The notes under the pieces are model-generated. The model worked only from the letters and a program-made list of their open reading frames with translations. It ran no database searches and had not been told where the DNA came from. From Pristionchus mayeri (Eukaryota; Nematoda; Chromadorea; Rhabditida; Neodiplogasteridae), in the NCBI GenBank assembly GCA_036245805.1, contig BTRK01000003.1:186001-250000 (forward strand): DNA of 64,000 bases, given 5' to 3'. The position numbers were made by a program, and so were the translations under genes. Positions 11,624 to 22,100 of this stretch are shown here, piece by piece (positions within the stretch are counted from its first letter, which is position 1; every line of letters starts with the position of its first letter).

Positions 11624-12854
11624 TCTCAGAGAACCGAGATACGTCCGTACAACGAAAAACTAACCTATGCTGAAAATGTGTCCCTAGGGGTACTTTTTCA
11701 CGTAGATCACGAAAATCGACCTTAGGAAGCGGTATCTCTGACCCCTCATTTCCTGTAGCGCGCCTCAACGGCGAGGTCGGTTTTAGTAAATCGTGAACGG
11801 CTCGTCCAAACCCCTTACATATATAGTGATTCTGAAAGATCTCGTCGAGATAAGCATTTTACCTGTTGGAAGTGAAAGACTAGCTCATCTGCAAAAAAAG
11901 TTACGGTCATTGGAATGTTCAAAATTGATGCCCTTAGAAAACGGTATCCGATAACAAACCAATTTTCTTTTTATTCGATTCCTCGTGCAATTTTACCCCT
12001 GCGCGCAAATTTAAATGAAAATCGAGTGTGGTATATGGAACGAAATTTTCGAAAGAACATAACGAAGTCGAGATTTTTGGCCATAAAATACGATTTTTTA
12101 TTCCTACAATTTTTCTTTCACGTTTTGGTGAGGAGATATGTGCAAATTCGTTTTCTACGGGTCGAAATACACCAGAAAAAATCAACTCGGCTTATTCTGA
12201 GATTATCGATTTTTGACCTCAGAAACCCCATTTTTCGATGATTTTGAAGTCAAAAATCGATAATCTCATAATAAGCCGAGTTAATTTTTTTCTGGTGTAT
12301 TTCGACCCGTAGAAAACGAATTTGCACATATATCCTCACCAAAACGTGAAAGAAAAATTGTAGGAATAAAAAATCGTATTTTATGGCCAAAAAATCTCGA
12401 CTTCGCTATGTTCTTTCGAAAATTTCGTTCCATATACCACACCCGATTTTCATTTAAATTTGCACGCAGGGGTGAAATTGCACGAGGAATCGAATGAAAA
12501 GAAAATTGGATTGTTATCGGACACCGTTTTCTCAGGGCATCCCTTTTGAACATTCAAATGACCATAACTTTTTTCGCAGATGAGCTAGCCCTTCACTTCC
12601 ATCAGGAAAAATGCTTATCTCGACGAGATCTTTCAGAATCACTATATATGCAAGGGGTTTGGACGAGCCGTTCACAATTTAGAAAAACCGACCTCGCCGT
12701 TGAGGCGCGCTACAGGAAATGAGAGGTCAGAGATACCGCTTCCTAAGGTCGATTTTCGTGATCTACGTGTAAAAGTACCTCCAGAGACATATTTTCAGCA
12801 TAGGTTAGTTTTTTGCTGTACGGACACTACAAGGAATATCTCAATTCTCTCAGA
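11624..12854. repeat. 1.2 kb near-palindromic foldback (inverted repeat B)
   Basis: Two arms of about 600 bp meet at a very short centre near 12,235. The innermost stem is GATTATCGATTTTTGACCTC against its complement. Further out, the GGACGAGCCGTTC, CTCGTCGAGATAAGCATTTT and AACCTATGCTGAAAA blocks match in inverted order, with scattered substitutions. The longer open frames of the two arms are mirror images of each other, not genes. The outer ends diverge around GAGATA...CCGTAC. Confidence 0.9.
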
Positions 12855-13268
12855 ATTGCTCTGGTAATTCGTTCAATATAGAGCGGGGAGCACGAACGCT
12901 ATGCTTTGATTGTGAGGATGATTCCGGGATTCGCACTGCACTTCTGAAGGGTTTCAAATTATTATCAGTAACGATATTCACGAGGGTCGAGAGAGTGAGC
13001 ATAAAAGAGTGTAAGGGAAGAGTGTAAGGGATTCTTCTGATCATCATTTTGAAACTAAAGTGATTAAATGAAAAACTTCTGGTATGTGGCGCATTAGAAA
13101 AGTGAGCGAAGCCCACCTCGTCATACAGTCGCTGTCGCATGGTTCTGTTCTCGAAACACTCATTTGTGTAGCATCCCCAATCTGTAATTTTTTGTTAAAT
13201 ATCCCCCATTCCTAATACTGTCAGAATGGCCAGTACTATCATGCTGCCACAGATAGAAATAAATATGG

Positions 13269-13418
13269 GGCACTTCTTCGATATTTGCCCCCCCCACTCT
13301 CTCTCCCCTTTCATTTCTCATCCCTCCCCATCACAGAGAGGTTGTGAGAAAATCATGAAGAGATACCTACAAAAGAGTGGGGGTATGGGCAGGAAGGGCC
13401 AAATATCGAAGAAGTGCC
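13269..13418. mobile_element. 150-bp MITE with 19-bp perfect terminal inverted repeats
   Basis: GGCACTTCTTCGATATTTG at 13,269 is exactly inverted as CAAATATCGAAGAAGTGCC at 13,400-13,418. The inside is low complexity with a complementary CCCCCACTCT/AGAGTGGGGG pair. No target duplication is clear. TTCTTCGATAT words also occur near 18,930-18,975 and 26,590. Confidence 0.7.
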
Positions 13419-14671
13419 AACTTTTTTAAATATTTTTTCACTCTCAATCCTTACTCGGCCAGCATCCCGTGTTCGAAGAATAATGCACTCTGAGTTACAG
13501 TCGTCTTCGATACAACCACGTGTGTAACACCTGCGATTTGTACATCTTTAATTTTCGGAAAGCATCAGAAACACACGCGCTCAACCCTACATCACCGGCG
13601 GACACCTTGAATTGTACATCATTAAATAATATTTTTTTAAATGTATTTCCAGATTTAAATTACAAATTTACCATCGTTAACTCACTCTCAGCATTTCTTT
13701 CGCCATTGTTGAGCATCAAAGTAAATTCTGCATTTGCATCAAGTAAAAGACAATACGCGAGTGAAAGTAGGCCACTAAAATATCGATGTCATCCCTCAAT
13801 TATGTAAAACGGCAGTGATAATTATGAAATCGAATGAATATTTCGGGAATACAGGAGCAAGCTATTTGTTAATCAAAGAGAATTTTGGGTGCATCTGAGA
13901 ATTCAGATATTATCATGGCGTGCTTGAAGGAGTACGGTGGAGGAACGGAATCCGGAAAAGGGAATAGTGGGGAAAGGGCGAAGTCGGTAAATGGGGGGGG
14001 GGGGGTAACTAGAATTGGAGAAAGGGAGAAACTTTGCATTAGTAAGAGGCCTGGTTCTTGCGTTAGAACATTCAATATGGTGTCATTGAGAGAGATGGGT
14101 AGATAGGTGAATCTACCCTCTCCGGCCTTCTGGCACTAAGCAGAACAAGAGATGGAATGAGTGAGAGCGACAAGTAAAAAAGAGAGAGGAGAGAGAGAGA
14201 GGGGGCCAGATGAAAGCATGCTAGGCGGCCGCTTGTTTACGTTTAGAGAATGACGCAAACGAGGGGGGGGGGTTAAAGCTCTCATGCTCTTTCCCTCTCC
14301 CCGCAGGCTCACCTTCCACTTATCTTCCCTTCCCCCTCTTTCTTTCTGAACCCTCTCTTCTTTTCTCGATCTTCAGCTATAGACAAATTCATAACTACAC
14401 TCTGAAAAGCTTACTCCACTTGTTCAAACGAGGAGCTAATTTTTTATCTCCTTTTCTCTCTAGTTGTCATGCCATATCGCTAGTTACAAGCCGGCAACAA
14501 TTTTCCACGGCCGTACTTCTCTATATTTAGCGCGAAAATCGATCCACAGCTTCTCTCTCCTTCTTGTCGGGCTTCATAATGAGAGGCTGCATATCTCCTC
14601 TGTCTCTCGCTTTTGCGATTCTAAAATGTCTCTCCATTTCCATGAATACAACTGTGATTTGTGATGTGATA

Positions 14672-14830
14672 GATACTTTCAATTTGCATATTTGACCATA
14701 ATTGTCATAATTGTCAAAGACCTTTCATCTTCCCCTCATCTCCCTCTTTTCACCACATGCTGATAAACATGCATCTAGAAGGAGGGTGTGGGAGATTAAG
14801 GTACTAGTCTTATCTCGCCATGCCTCTCCT
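14672..14830 (+). repeat. 150-bp dispersed repeat, copy 1
   Basis: Nearly the same sequence occurs at 16,977-17,134 in the same orientation. Landmarks are CTTTCAATTTGCATATTTGA, CCCCTCATCTCCCTCTTTTC and CTAGAAGGAGGGTG. Non-coding. Confidence 0.85.
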
Positions 14831-15113
14831 GCTTCTCGGCCAAATACCTGCCTCGTAAACGCACCAAGCTATACACTTTTACCGCACTACTCCTAATTTC
14901 TCAATTTTCAACTCATGTATCATACATTATTCGAAACAGGTAACGATAGAGACATGAAAAATGAATTTCTCGACATGTTTCAAGCAGAAAGTGGTTGACG
15001 AGTTCTGGTTTCAGACCGGAGATGAATTGTGGGGCTGGCTCCTTCACGAATCTGCCTTGACTTCCTTCGTACCTTGTCTGCCCTTTGTACCTTGTCTGTC
15101 ATGTCTAAATTTC

Positions 15114-15207
15114 GAGCAATGGTCTCGCTCTCTCCATATCAAACACTCTCTCGCTCACTCTGTTCGACGAGACAGCATATGATTTGGAGACAGTCAGACG
15201 ATTTCTC
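15114..15207. repeat. Micro-foldback element, variant stem
   Basis: Begins GAGCAATGGTC like the 93-bp family described at 40,290 but has the stem sequence CTCTCCATATCAAACACTCTC, partly matched by GATTTGGAGACAG on the other side. The stem is decayed. Confidence 0.5.
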
Positions 15208-15235
15208 TTAGCTTCATATTTGCATCGGTGTTGAC

Positions 15236-15318
15236 TAGAGTTCGAGAAATGGCACCATCGCCTCTTCATTCTACACACTCTCTCGTCATTCCACCGGTCG
15301 AGAGAGTGTATACAATGA
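15236..15318. repeat. Micro-foldback element, CATTCTACACAC variant
   Basis: Contains CTTCATTCTACACACTCTCT followed by an ACCGGT-type loop and GAGAGAGTGTATACAATG. The same stem variant occurs at 52,500-52,568. It is a member of the small hairpin family. Confidence 0.55.
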
Positions 15319-15488
15319 CACTTTTTCAAGATTAAAACTGCATGTAAGCGATACAAAAGAATACAAAGTAAAAGGCCAAAAACAGCCCACGGGAAGGTAT
15401 GTATATATTTGAAATTGAGAGTACACACTTTAGACGTTAAAAAAACAAAAAAAAAGTTTATAATGAATTAAACACAGTCGTTTTGCAG

Positions 15489-15666
15489 ATTTGAGCGCGT
15501 CTACAAAGGCTTCGATCATATCTGGAAATGTCCTGAAGAAGGTATGCAGAAGTTCGGAACGAAATGGAAAGTGATTGCCTGCAAACACAATCGATTATCA
15601 TCATCAAGTCCCTATCTTTGCAGAATCCAGCGGGGAATGTGGGGCTTCCAAGATGGCTTCAACTAA
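15489..15666 (+). pseudogene. Possible isolated exon fragment
   Basis: After a TTTTGCAG acceptor the frame reads FERVYKGFDHIWKCPEE, followed by GTATGC (a possible donor). A later CTTTGCAG acceptor leads to a short stretch ending in a stop just before the mariner relic. The composition is coding-like but I do not recognise it, and no upstream exon with matching phase is evident. Confidence 0.25.
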
Positions 15667-15685
15667 ATAGAAGTATGCATATGTA

Positions 15686-16940
15686 TTAGGGTGTCCAGAA
15701 AGTTCGTGTCCTTTGACTTTAAAATCGAATGCGTGATCCAATGCCATAATTATACGGTGGTATTTGTATGTACTGTGCGACGCTATGATGGAGTTGAAAG
15801 GGGAGTTGATTATCATAGTAGTAAATATTCAAGAATTATTTTAGTGATGGAGTCTAATCATGACTTTAATGAAACATGTTTTTTCTTTGCAGCTTCCTCG
15901 GCCATTCTTTAAAGAAAATGCACTCTTTTTGTTAGTGGCTGGCACTTTATACTCTACGCTTCCGAATCATGTGGTACTCCCGCATCATGAACCGGGTGTA
16001 CTTTCTACATACTGATTTTTGTGGTGATAACCCTACTTTTGCTCGAATATTCAATGATTCTCGATACGTAATTGAGCCAGCCCAAATTCAGTCTACGCAA
16101 ATAACACGTAATGTATTGCACTTGGAAGTCCACTATGCGAGACATTTTCCATCAGCCTTGTGTGAAGCCGAGTCTCACTAAAATGCTTCCTCTTTTTCCG
16201 CCGATTTTTTCGGTGGTCCATCTGTTGGAATTTCTCAAGATTTCTTCATCTGTAGCGAGAATCTGTAGAATACTTTAAAGGCAATCGGAACTCAATTCGA
16301 AGGCGATCACATATCTAAACCCTACTCGGAGATATCAGATGTTGGACACTGATGCAATAAATGAAAACTTCACATGCACATAATTTGACTCGAAAACTAA
16401 AAATAATCTAGAATCTCTCATAAACAGGCTCTCATATTCCTATTAAGGGACAGCATAGTAACTCTCAATATCTACAAATGCCTTTGCATATAAAGAGCGT
16501 TCGCTCAAACACAAATGATTAAAGGAGGAGTAAACTCAAAATTCAAATTTTGAAGCTATCATATGCGCTGCTTGAAGCTCCACAACGATAAGAAGCCCCG
16601 AAATTTTCGCATTGATATCTCCATTCCGAACAGAGTTATACCTAGTTGGCTGTGAGCCAGATCAGGGAAAGCTCAGGGAAGGGGGCGAGATAGCACGCGA
16701 GTTGAAGAGAGTGCGTCCCTAGGTGAAACATATTCCAACCGTGCGCGCGTTTGCATTTACTCCTTCTTTAATTTAAATTACTTGTACATTTATCTGGCAA
16801 TGTGTCGATAAATGGATCAAATACTTTGTTGGCAAAATGAGTCCAGAGAATGTTTCCACAGGCCAGTCTTAGACATTAGACGTTTGTTTTCGGTCATAGT
16901 TCTCTTCCTTTCATTAACCTTCACTTTCTGGACACCCCAA
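15686..16940. mobile_element. Mariner-type relic (1,255 bp) with decayed interior
   Basis: The left end is TTAGGGTGTCCAGAAAGTT after a TA at 15,684-15,685. The right end is AACTTTCTGG-like ACTTTCTGGACACCCCAA before a TA at 16,941-16,942. The ends resemble those of the intact mariner at 58,595-59,836 (TTGGGGTGTCCGGAAAGTT). The total length is also close, but no transposase motif is readable inside, and a 253-bp MITE occupies 16,519-16,771. It is therefore a decayed or non-autonomous relative. Confidence 0.7.
16519..16771. mobile_element. TTAA-flanked MITE, copy 1
   Basis: Bounded by TTAAAGGAGGAGTAAA and TTTACTCCTTCTTTAA, that is, a TTAA at both edges with AGGAGGAGTAAA as the inverted end. The interior carries CTATCATATG, CCACAACGATAAGAAGC, AGCCAGATCAGGGAAAGCTC and a GGGCGAGA block. 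Other copies lie at 26,040-26,291, 39,469-39,939 (two) and 47,578-48,048 (two). TTAA duplication is typical of Kolobok and piggyBac elements. Confidence 0.85.
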
Positions 16941-16976
16941 TATTTGATTCGGAAGGAAGAGTGCGCATTTTTCGCA

Positions 16977-17134
16977 GATACTTTCAATTTGCATATTTGA
17001 CCATCATTGTCATAATTGCCAAAGACCTTTCCTCTTCCCCTCATCTCCCTCTTTTCACCACCCACTGATAAACAAGTGTCTAGAAGGAGGGTGAGGGAGA
17101 TTATGGTACTAGTGGTATCTCTCCATGCCTCTCC
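16977..17134 (+). repeat. 150-bp dispersed repeat, copy 2
   Basis: Matches 14,672-14,830 with a few substitutions. It begins about 35 bp beyond the right end of the mariner relic. Confidence 0.85.
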
Positions 17135-17996
17135 TCATATGATAATATCATTGCCTCATCCATTTCTCTGATAATTTCACATCTTCAAGGATCAGACGAG
17201 ACAATGGCATTGTTCCGAGTCTACTCAAATCAGAGAAATGTTAGTATTTTTTAAATTTAAAATTTTAAGATAATGATCATTCAATAATTCGTGGTTTTTT
17301 TAATTATTTAAATTTAGGTCAACGAGAAGCTCGTGCTGGAGAATGTTCCATGATTGTGAGTTAACCATGAGCAATTAATGGGAAAAATCAATGTTTCGTT
17401 ACAATGCACAAGGAGCGAGCTAAAATTCATAAACTATTAAAGAATGCTACTTAAATTTAGAGTGAACATTTCTGAACAATGAAGATGAAGTGAAATGAAC
17501 TGTAAAATGGCCAAATTACAGCTTTCATCGAAACAGGTCACCGACCTGATAGCCACCACCACCTACTTCCCTTGACTTTATTGTACAACTGTGATAAAGT
17601 TTGATATTGAGTCACAGTTTCATTATCCGTCATGTCTTCATGTGATTACTGAATCACACATGTACACCTCACAACTCCATGACATAAAATATTCGCGTAA
17701 AGAGACAAATATGGGATTTCTCGCGAATCTGTTTCCTCACTTGGTATCATGTTTTAATAGTCGAGATGTGAAAAAAAAGTATATCCTACTTTATTCTCCC
17801 TGCTAAGACATCAATCCATATCTATTATTTTTTATTTCCAATTAATATGATAAAATAGCAATCAAAATGACGATTTAAAAAAGGATTACTTGACCAACAT
17901 GAGAAGAAAATGAATTTAAAATTCGGTACGGGTTTAGACTTGCTTTCAAACAAAACATCTGATTTCTGCTCCGCAGTTGAGAAGGAAGTTGGTGCG
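17135..17996. other. Non-coding stretch
   Basis: A short exon-like block near 17,318-17,353 (NEKLVLENVP then stop) follows an ATTTAG acceptor, but it stands alone and is not annotated as a gene. Otherwise the sequence is AT-rich and featureless. Confidence 0.35.
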
Positions 17997-18089
17997 GAGC
18001 AATCGTCTGATTCTCTGCAGTTTGCACGCTCTCTCGCCGGTCAGAGAGACGATAGAGCGTGCAAACTGAAGAGAGTCAGACCATTGCTC
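17997..18089. mobile_element. 93-bp micro-foldback element
   Basis: Runs from GAGCAATCGTCTGA to CAGACCATTGCTC with a long stem (CAGTTTGCACGCTCTCTC against its complement) and a short asymmetric loop containing CCGGTC. No target duplication is seen here. It is a member of the family with 8-bp duplications at 18,182, 40,290 and 54,656. Confidence 0.85.
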
Positions 18090-18181
18090 GATATTAGAAG
18101 ACTTCCTGAATTTACTAAATGACGTTATAGTTAAAGATAGAGGAGCAGTCACGTCAAGCGATTGTACAGTTGCCAAAAGAC

Positions 18182-18274
18182 GAGCAATCGTCTAACTCCC
18201 TTCAGTTTGCATGCTCTCTCGTCTCTCTGACCGGTGAGAGAGCGTGTAAACTGAAGAGGGCAAGACCATTGCTT
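18182..18274. mobile_element. 93-bp micro-foldback element with 8-bp target duplication
   Basis: Starts GAGCAATCGTCTAACTCC and ends CAAGACCATTGCTT, with the CAGTTTGCATGCTCTCTC stem and a CTGACCGGT loop. CAAAAGAC lies immediately on both sides (18,174-18,181 and 18,275-18,282), an 8-bp target duplication as made by hAT-type elements. Confidence 0.85.
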
Positions 18275-18282
18275 CAAAAGAC

Positions 18283-19189
18283 GACCACGATATGTGATGA
18301 AGCGGGGGTGGTCGGGCTTCTAGGGAACAATATCTTTCGCAACCAAGTTCACCGGTAATTCACCGACCTCTGGGGAAAGAGGACTTCGTCTACTATTATG
18401 GCAATGCTACATGAGTTTAGTCCAAAATACCAGCTGCCTTCTTTCTGAGTAGTTTTTCTCCATCGTTTGCTTTCAATGTGTTCAGTCAACGATCACGTTG
18501 TTGTGATTGGTTATTTTCTGAAAGCTAAATTAGATTTCGACTGAGTGATGTTTCCGGGTGTCATGGCTCATTGAAATTCATTGAAATTTCTCATTGAAAT
18601 TTTCCATTGCCTAGCTTTCCCCAACCATAAGAGATTCTGAAATTTTCAGATTTTTGTTATATACTCTGAACTGAGTTATCACAACTTGGCCGAGTCATGG
18701 ACATGAGGGGGAATTGCTCTGGGAACGAGCGAGAGAGCGATCCTATCGTTTCTCAAATCGCGCGCAGTTGCCAAGGCTCCTCCTATTCATTATAAACTAA
18801 TAAATTCCATTTAACGCTTTATTTTCTATTTGTGAAACATTGTAATGTTCTCACCCGCACTCGCTCGATCTCAGCATCCTCCTCTTCCTCTCTCTCCCTC
18901 TCCTCCTGCTCCTTCATATACAAATTTTGGACATTTCTTCGATATGTGGTATTCGATATTTCTTCGATATTTCTCACAACCACCTTCTTCCCAACTCCAC
19001 GCATGTCTAAGTCTACCACCCTCCTTTTAGGTCTCCTTTTAGGTTTCCAAGTATGTGGTCATACGAAATTTCAGATTTGTGATTTTTTTTCAATAACGAA
19101 TATGAGTTTTTGGAAATACGGAAGGATGTTGTGGCGTCATTTAACAAAGGTCACTTTTTCATCTGTGATCTCTAAAGCCCAAAGATTAA
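18283..19189. other. Non-coding stretch downstream of the PDZ gene
   Basis: No additional PDZ-gene exon could be placed with confidence. A CT-rich tract covers 18,845-18,920. The 3' end of the PDZ gene may extend to a stop at 19,137-19,139 if the last exon reads through. Confidence 0.35.
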
Positions 19190-22100
19190 AGATCAATCCT
19201 ACCTCGGCCATGGTCTTGATCGAGCGCTTGTACATGACCTTGAAGTAATCCTGAAATACAATCCACCCGCGTCATCGATAATCTTTGATCTTTGATCTTT
19301 GATCTTCGATATCTGACCTCCCTCTTGTTCTTGGCTTGGGCGGCGCTGTAGTCACGCCCTCCGAGAATCATCTTGCCGTTGATGCTAAAAGGATCAGAGA
19401 GAAGATCAAAGAATATCGAGCGCCAACATCGGATTTATTTACGTTCCGTGGTCGCAAACCTTCCAAGATCATCAGTCAGATCCTAAGAATCTAATCACGA
19501 AAGTTCAAAACGCAGTAAACTGCTGCATTTGCGAATCTGACCATAAATGAATTGAGCATTGATCTTTGATCTTTGATTGCACTGCTCAATTACCTCAGAA
19601 TCTGATCACCGACGTTGAAGACGTTCTTGCAGATGCTGCGGTAGGACGGGTCGACCTTGGACACAAACACCTTCCCGGAGAGAGCATCCTCCTGCAGACA
19701 GGGAGAGCAGAGATGAAAGATTACCGATCGAAAGTCTCACTATAGGGGTTGGCAATCGATTCAATGAAGCATTCGTGAAGTGTACTAAGAGCGAAAATGA
19801 TTCCAAAGACAGCTGTGAAATGTGTCCAGAGATAATCGAAATAAAATATGTCAAATATCAAAGATCGCAGATCAATCATCTCCTCACTTTCACTTTCATT
19901 CCGAGCTCGCCTTGCGCGAATCGCACCACGCACGCCTTGAGCACCTTCATCGTCTCCGTATCTTGCAGCTGCAAAATTGAGTCTTGATCGGAAGTTATGA
20001 TACGGTAGCTACGGGCTACTGTAGCTACCGCATACCTCCAACAGTGTAAAGGTTTCTGCAGCAAGAGTGGCGAGATTAGATCAAAGATCAAAGATCAAAG
20101 AGCGAACCTCCGACTGCGGCACATCGGCCTTGGTGGCGGCGAGAGGGGCGGCCGGGCGCTTGACCATGAATGAGTACTCGAACTCGGCATCCAGAGGCGC
20201 CGCTGCAGCCACCTTCTCCAGCATCTGAACGCGATTTTTGATCTTTGATCTTTGGTTATCGACATAAATTCACAACACCAAAAAGACCGACCAAATGATC
20301 TTTGAATGTTTCATATTTCAACATTGATCTTTGAACTTTAAATGTATGTTTTCTCCTAGTCCTATTAGTAGTATTTACTGAAGTAGGGACGCAAAAACGA
20401 TCACTAGATCCAATCCATAATATAACTTGATCTTTGAACTTTGATATTTGATCTTTGATTTCTGATCCGAGACTCACTGCAGTGATCTCGCCGTTGTTCT
20501 TGATCGTCTCGCCATTGATGGTAAGGATGAGGTCGCCGAACTGAAACAGATAGATAAGTCATGTCCTGTTAAGCCACTCCGAGTTTAAGCCACACCCCCT
20601 TGCTAAGCCACGCCCCCTTGCTATGCCACGCCCCTTGCTAAGCCACGCCCCCTTGCTAAGCCACGCCCCTTTGCTAAGCCACACCCCTTTGCTAAGCCAC
20701 GCCCCCTTGCTTACCAGCAGCTCATTCTGCAGTCGCTGATCGATGTCCTTGATGAGGCAGTCTCGGTGGCGATGAGTAGCGCAGAGGAGACGTCCCACTG
20801 AGAAAGATGATTTAAACTACGCTACGGTCAATCAATAGTGAACACCAGTACTGGACGGGAGTACGGTATGGAAAATCGATTGCAAACTGAGTACGGGCCG
20901 AAAGAAAGAGGAATACCGTAATTGATAGAGAATACGGTAAAATACCGTACCATGAACTTCACGACGGCGATCTGCACGTACTCCTGCTTGAGCTTGTCGT
21001 AGATTCCGCTTGGGAGCCCGCTTAATTATCGATTTATTGATTTATCGAATTTCTGGCAGTGAATACACGCTGGCCAATGCAGTGACACCTAAACAATTCT
21101 TGAAATATAATTAGAGACCGCAAGGTGGGTGACCGAATTGCTTTGGCAGGGTCATTTGTGGATCTAATGTATCCCTTTGAGGCTAAATAAGGTCATACTT
21201 TTTGCCGTTTGGCGATATCGCATCTTTGACTCGACTTATGGCCCAAAAACACCTCGAAAGAGTCCCAACGGAAAGGGAGTCGAAATCGGGACGAGAGCGA
21301 AGTGGGCGGAGCCCGCTCTGCCTGGTTTCTCCAAAAGTTTGAGCATAGCTTTCGCATCGAGCTTGCTCGAGAAAGAGAGGAAAGGCATAGGTCCTCAAGA
21401 GCGCGCGCTCTCTGCACACGCCGGGTGAGAGACAAGCGAGAAACTAGAGAGGAAGCACCGTCCCTTTGCAGTTCCATTAGCGCACGCTCTTCAACCTTTG
21501 AAGTGAAATGATTAATCGGAAAAAATCCTAAAAATACGTTCTCGGTGTCAATCGACGCCTAAAATCAGGAACTATCCATCGCACCATGCCCGTGTTAAGA
21601 ATTGTCGTCGGAACCTTTCCATTCCCCTATCATGAACCCTAAATCGGTCTTTTTTTAGATATTTCTGATTAGATAATGCATGACGGGCACCCTGTCGTTT
21701 ATAGACACTAGTCAGACGTACCCAAAAAATTTTTTTCCATATTTTTTGGATAAGTATTCGCTGCGTCATTTTGAGAACCAGATTTCGACGTGCCTCTTTC
21801 TCCTCCTAAGTGGGCGGAGCCTGCGGTCTCTAAATATAATATTTGGTTTAAAAATCAATTTTACTGATAAATATAAAATGAAAAATAACAATAAAATACG
21901 AACCGGCCCTCAGCCACATTGTCCATCGATTCGTCGTTTTCGGCGAAGCCGTCGAACGAGATCGTCATGTCCGCGCCCGGCTTCTTCTTTCTGCAAGAGA
22001 CTCCGTCCATTTTCTTATGAGATTAATCTTCATATCTATTATTATCCAACGAAATTCCTCACTAGTTATTCAACGATTATCTAATCATGAAAAAGCTTCC

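Larger units (their letters stand above)
12855..15488. other. Non-coding stretch with pyrimidine and G-run tracts
   Basis: No gene is recognised. The region contains a 150-bp MITE (13,269-13,418), a G homopolymer near 13,997-14,006, another near 14,264-14,271, AG/CT-rich tracts (14,160-14,480), a 150-bp dispersed repeat (14,672-14,830) and two small hairpin elements (15.1-15.3 kb). Confidence 0.4.

Noticed and set aside
11915..12553. Opposed similar open frames of about 100 codons in foldback B
   Set aside because: They are reverse-complement images across the palindrome centre.
13997..14271. Poly-G runs considered as quadruplex or regulatory motifs
   Set aside because: They are single homopolymers, not four spaced G tracts, and are prone to sequencing error.
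17997..18274. Micro-hairpins considered as microRNA or CRISPR-like repeats
   Set aside because: Spacing is irregular, copies are scattered in both genic and intergenic places, and several have 8-bp target duplications, so a transposable origin explains them better.
20559..20798. Protein repeat with LSKGAWLSKGVW periodicity
   Set aside because: It is the translation of the GC-rich minisatellite in an intron; only the part upstream of the donor is exon.
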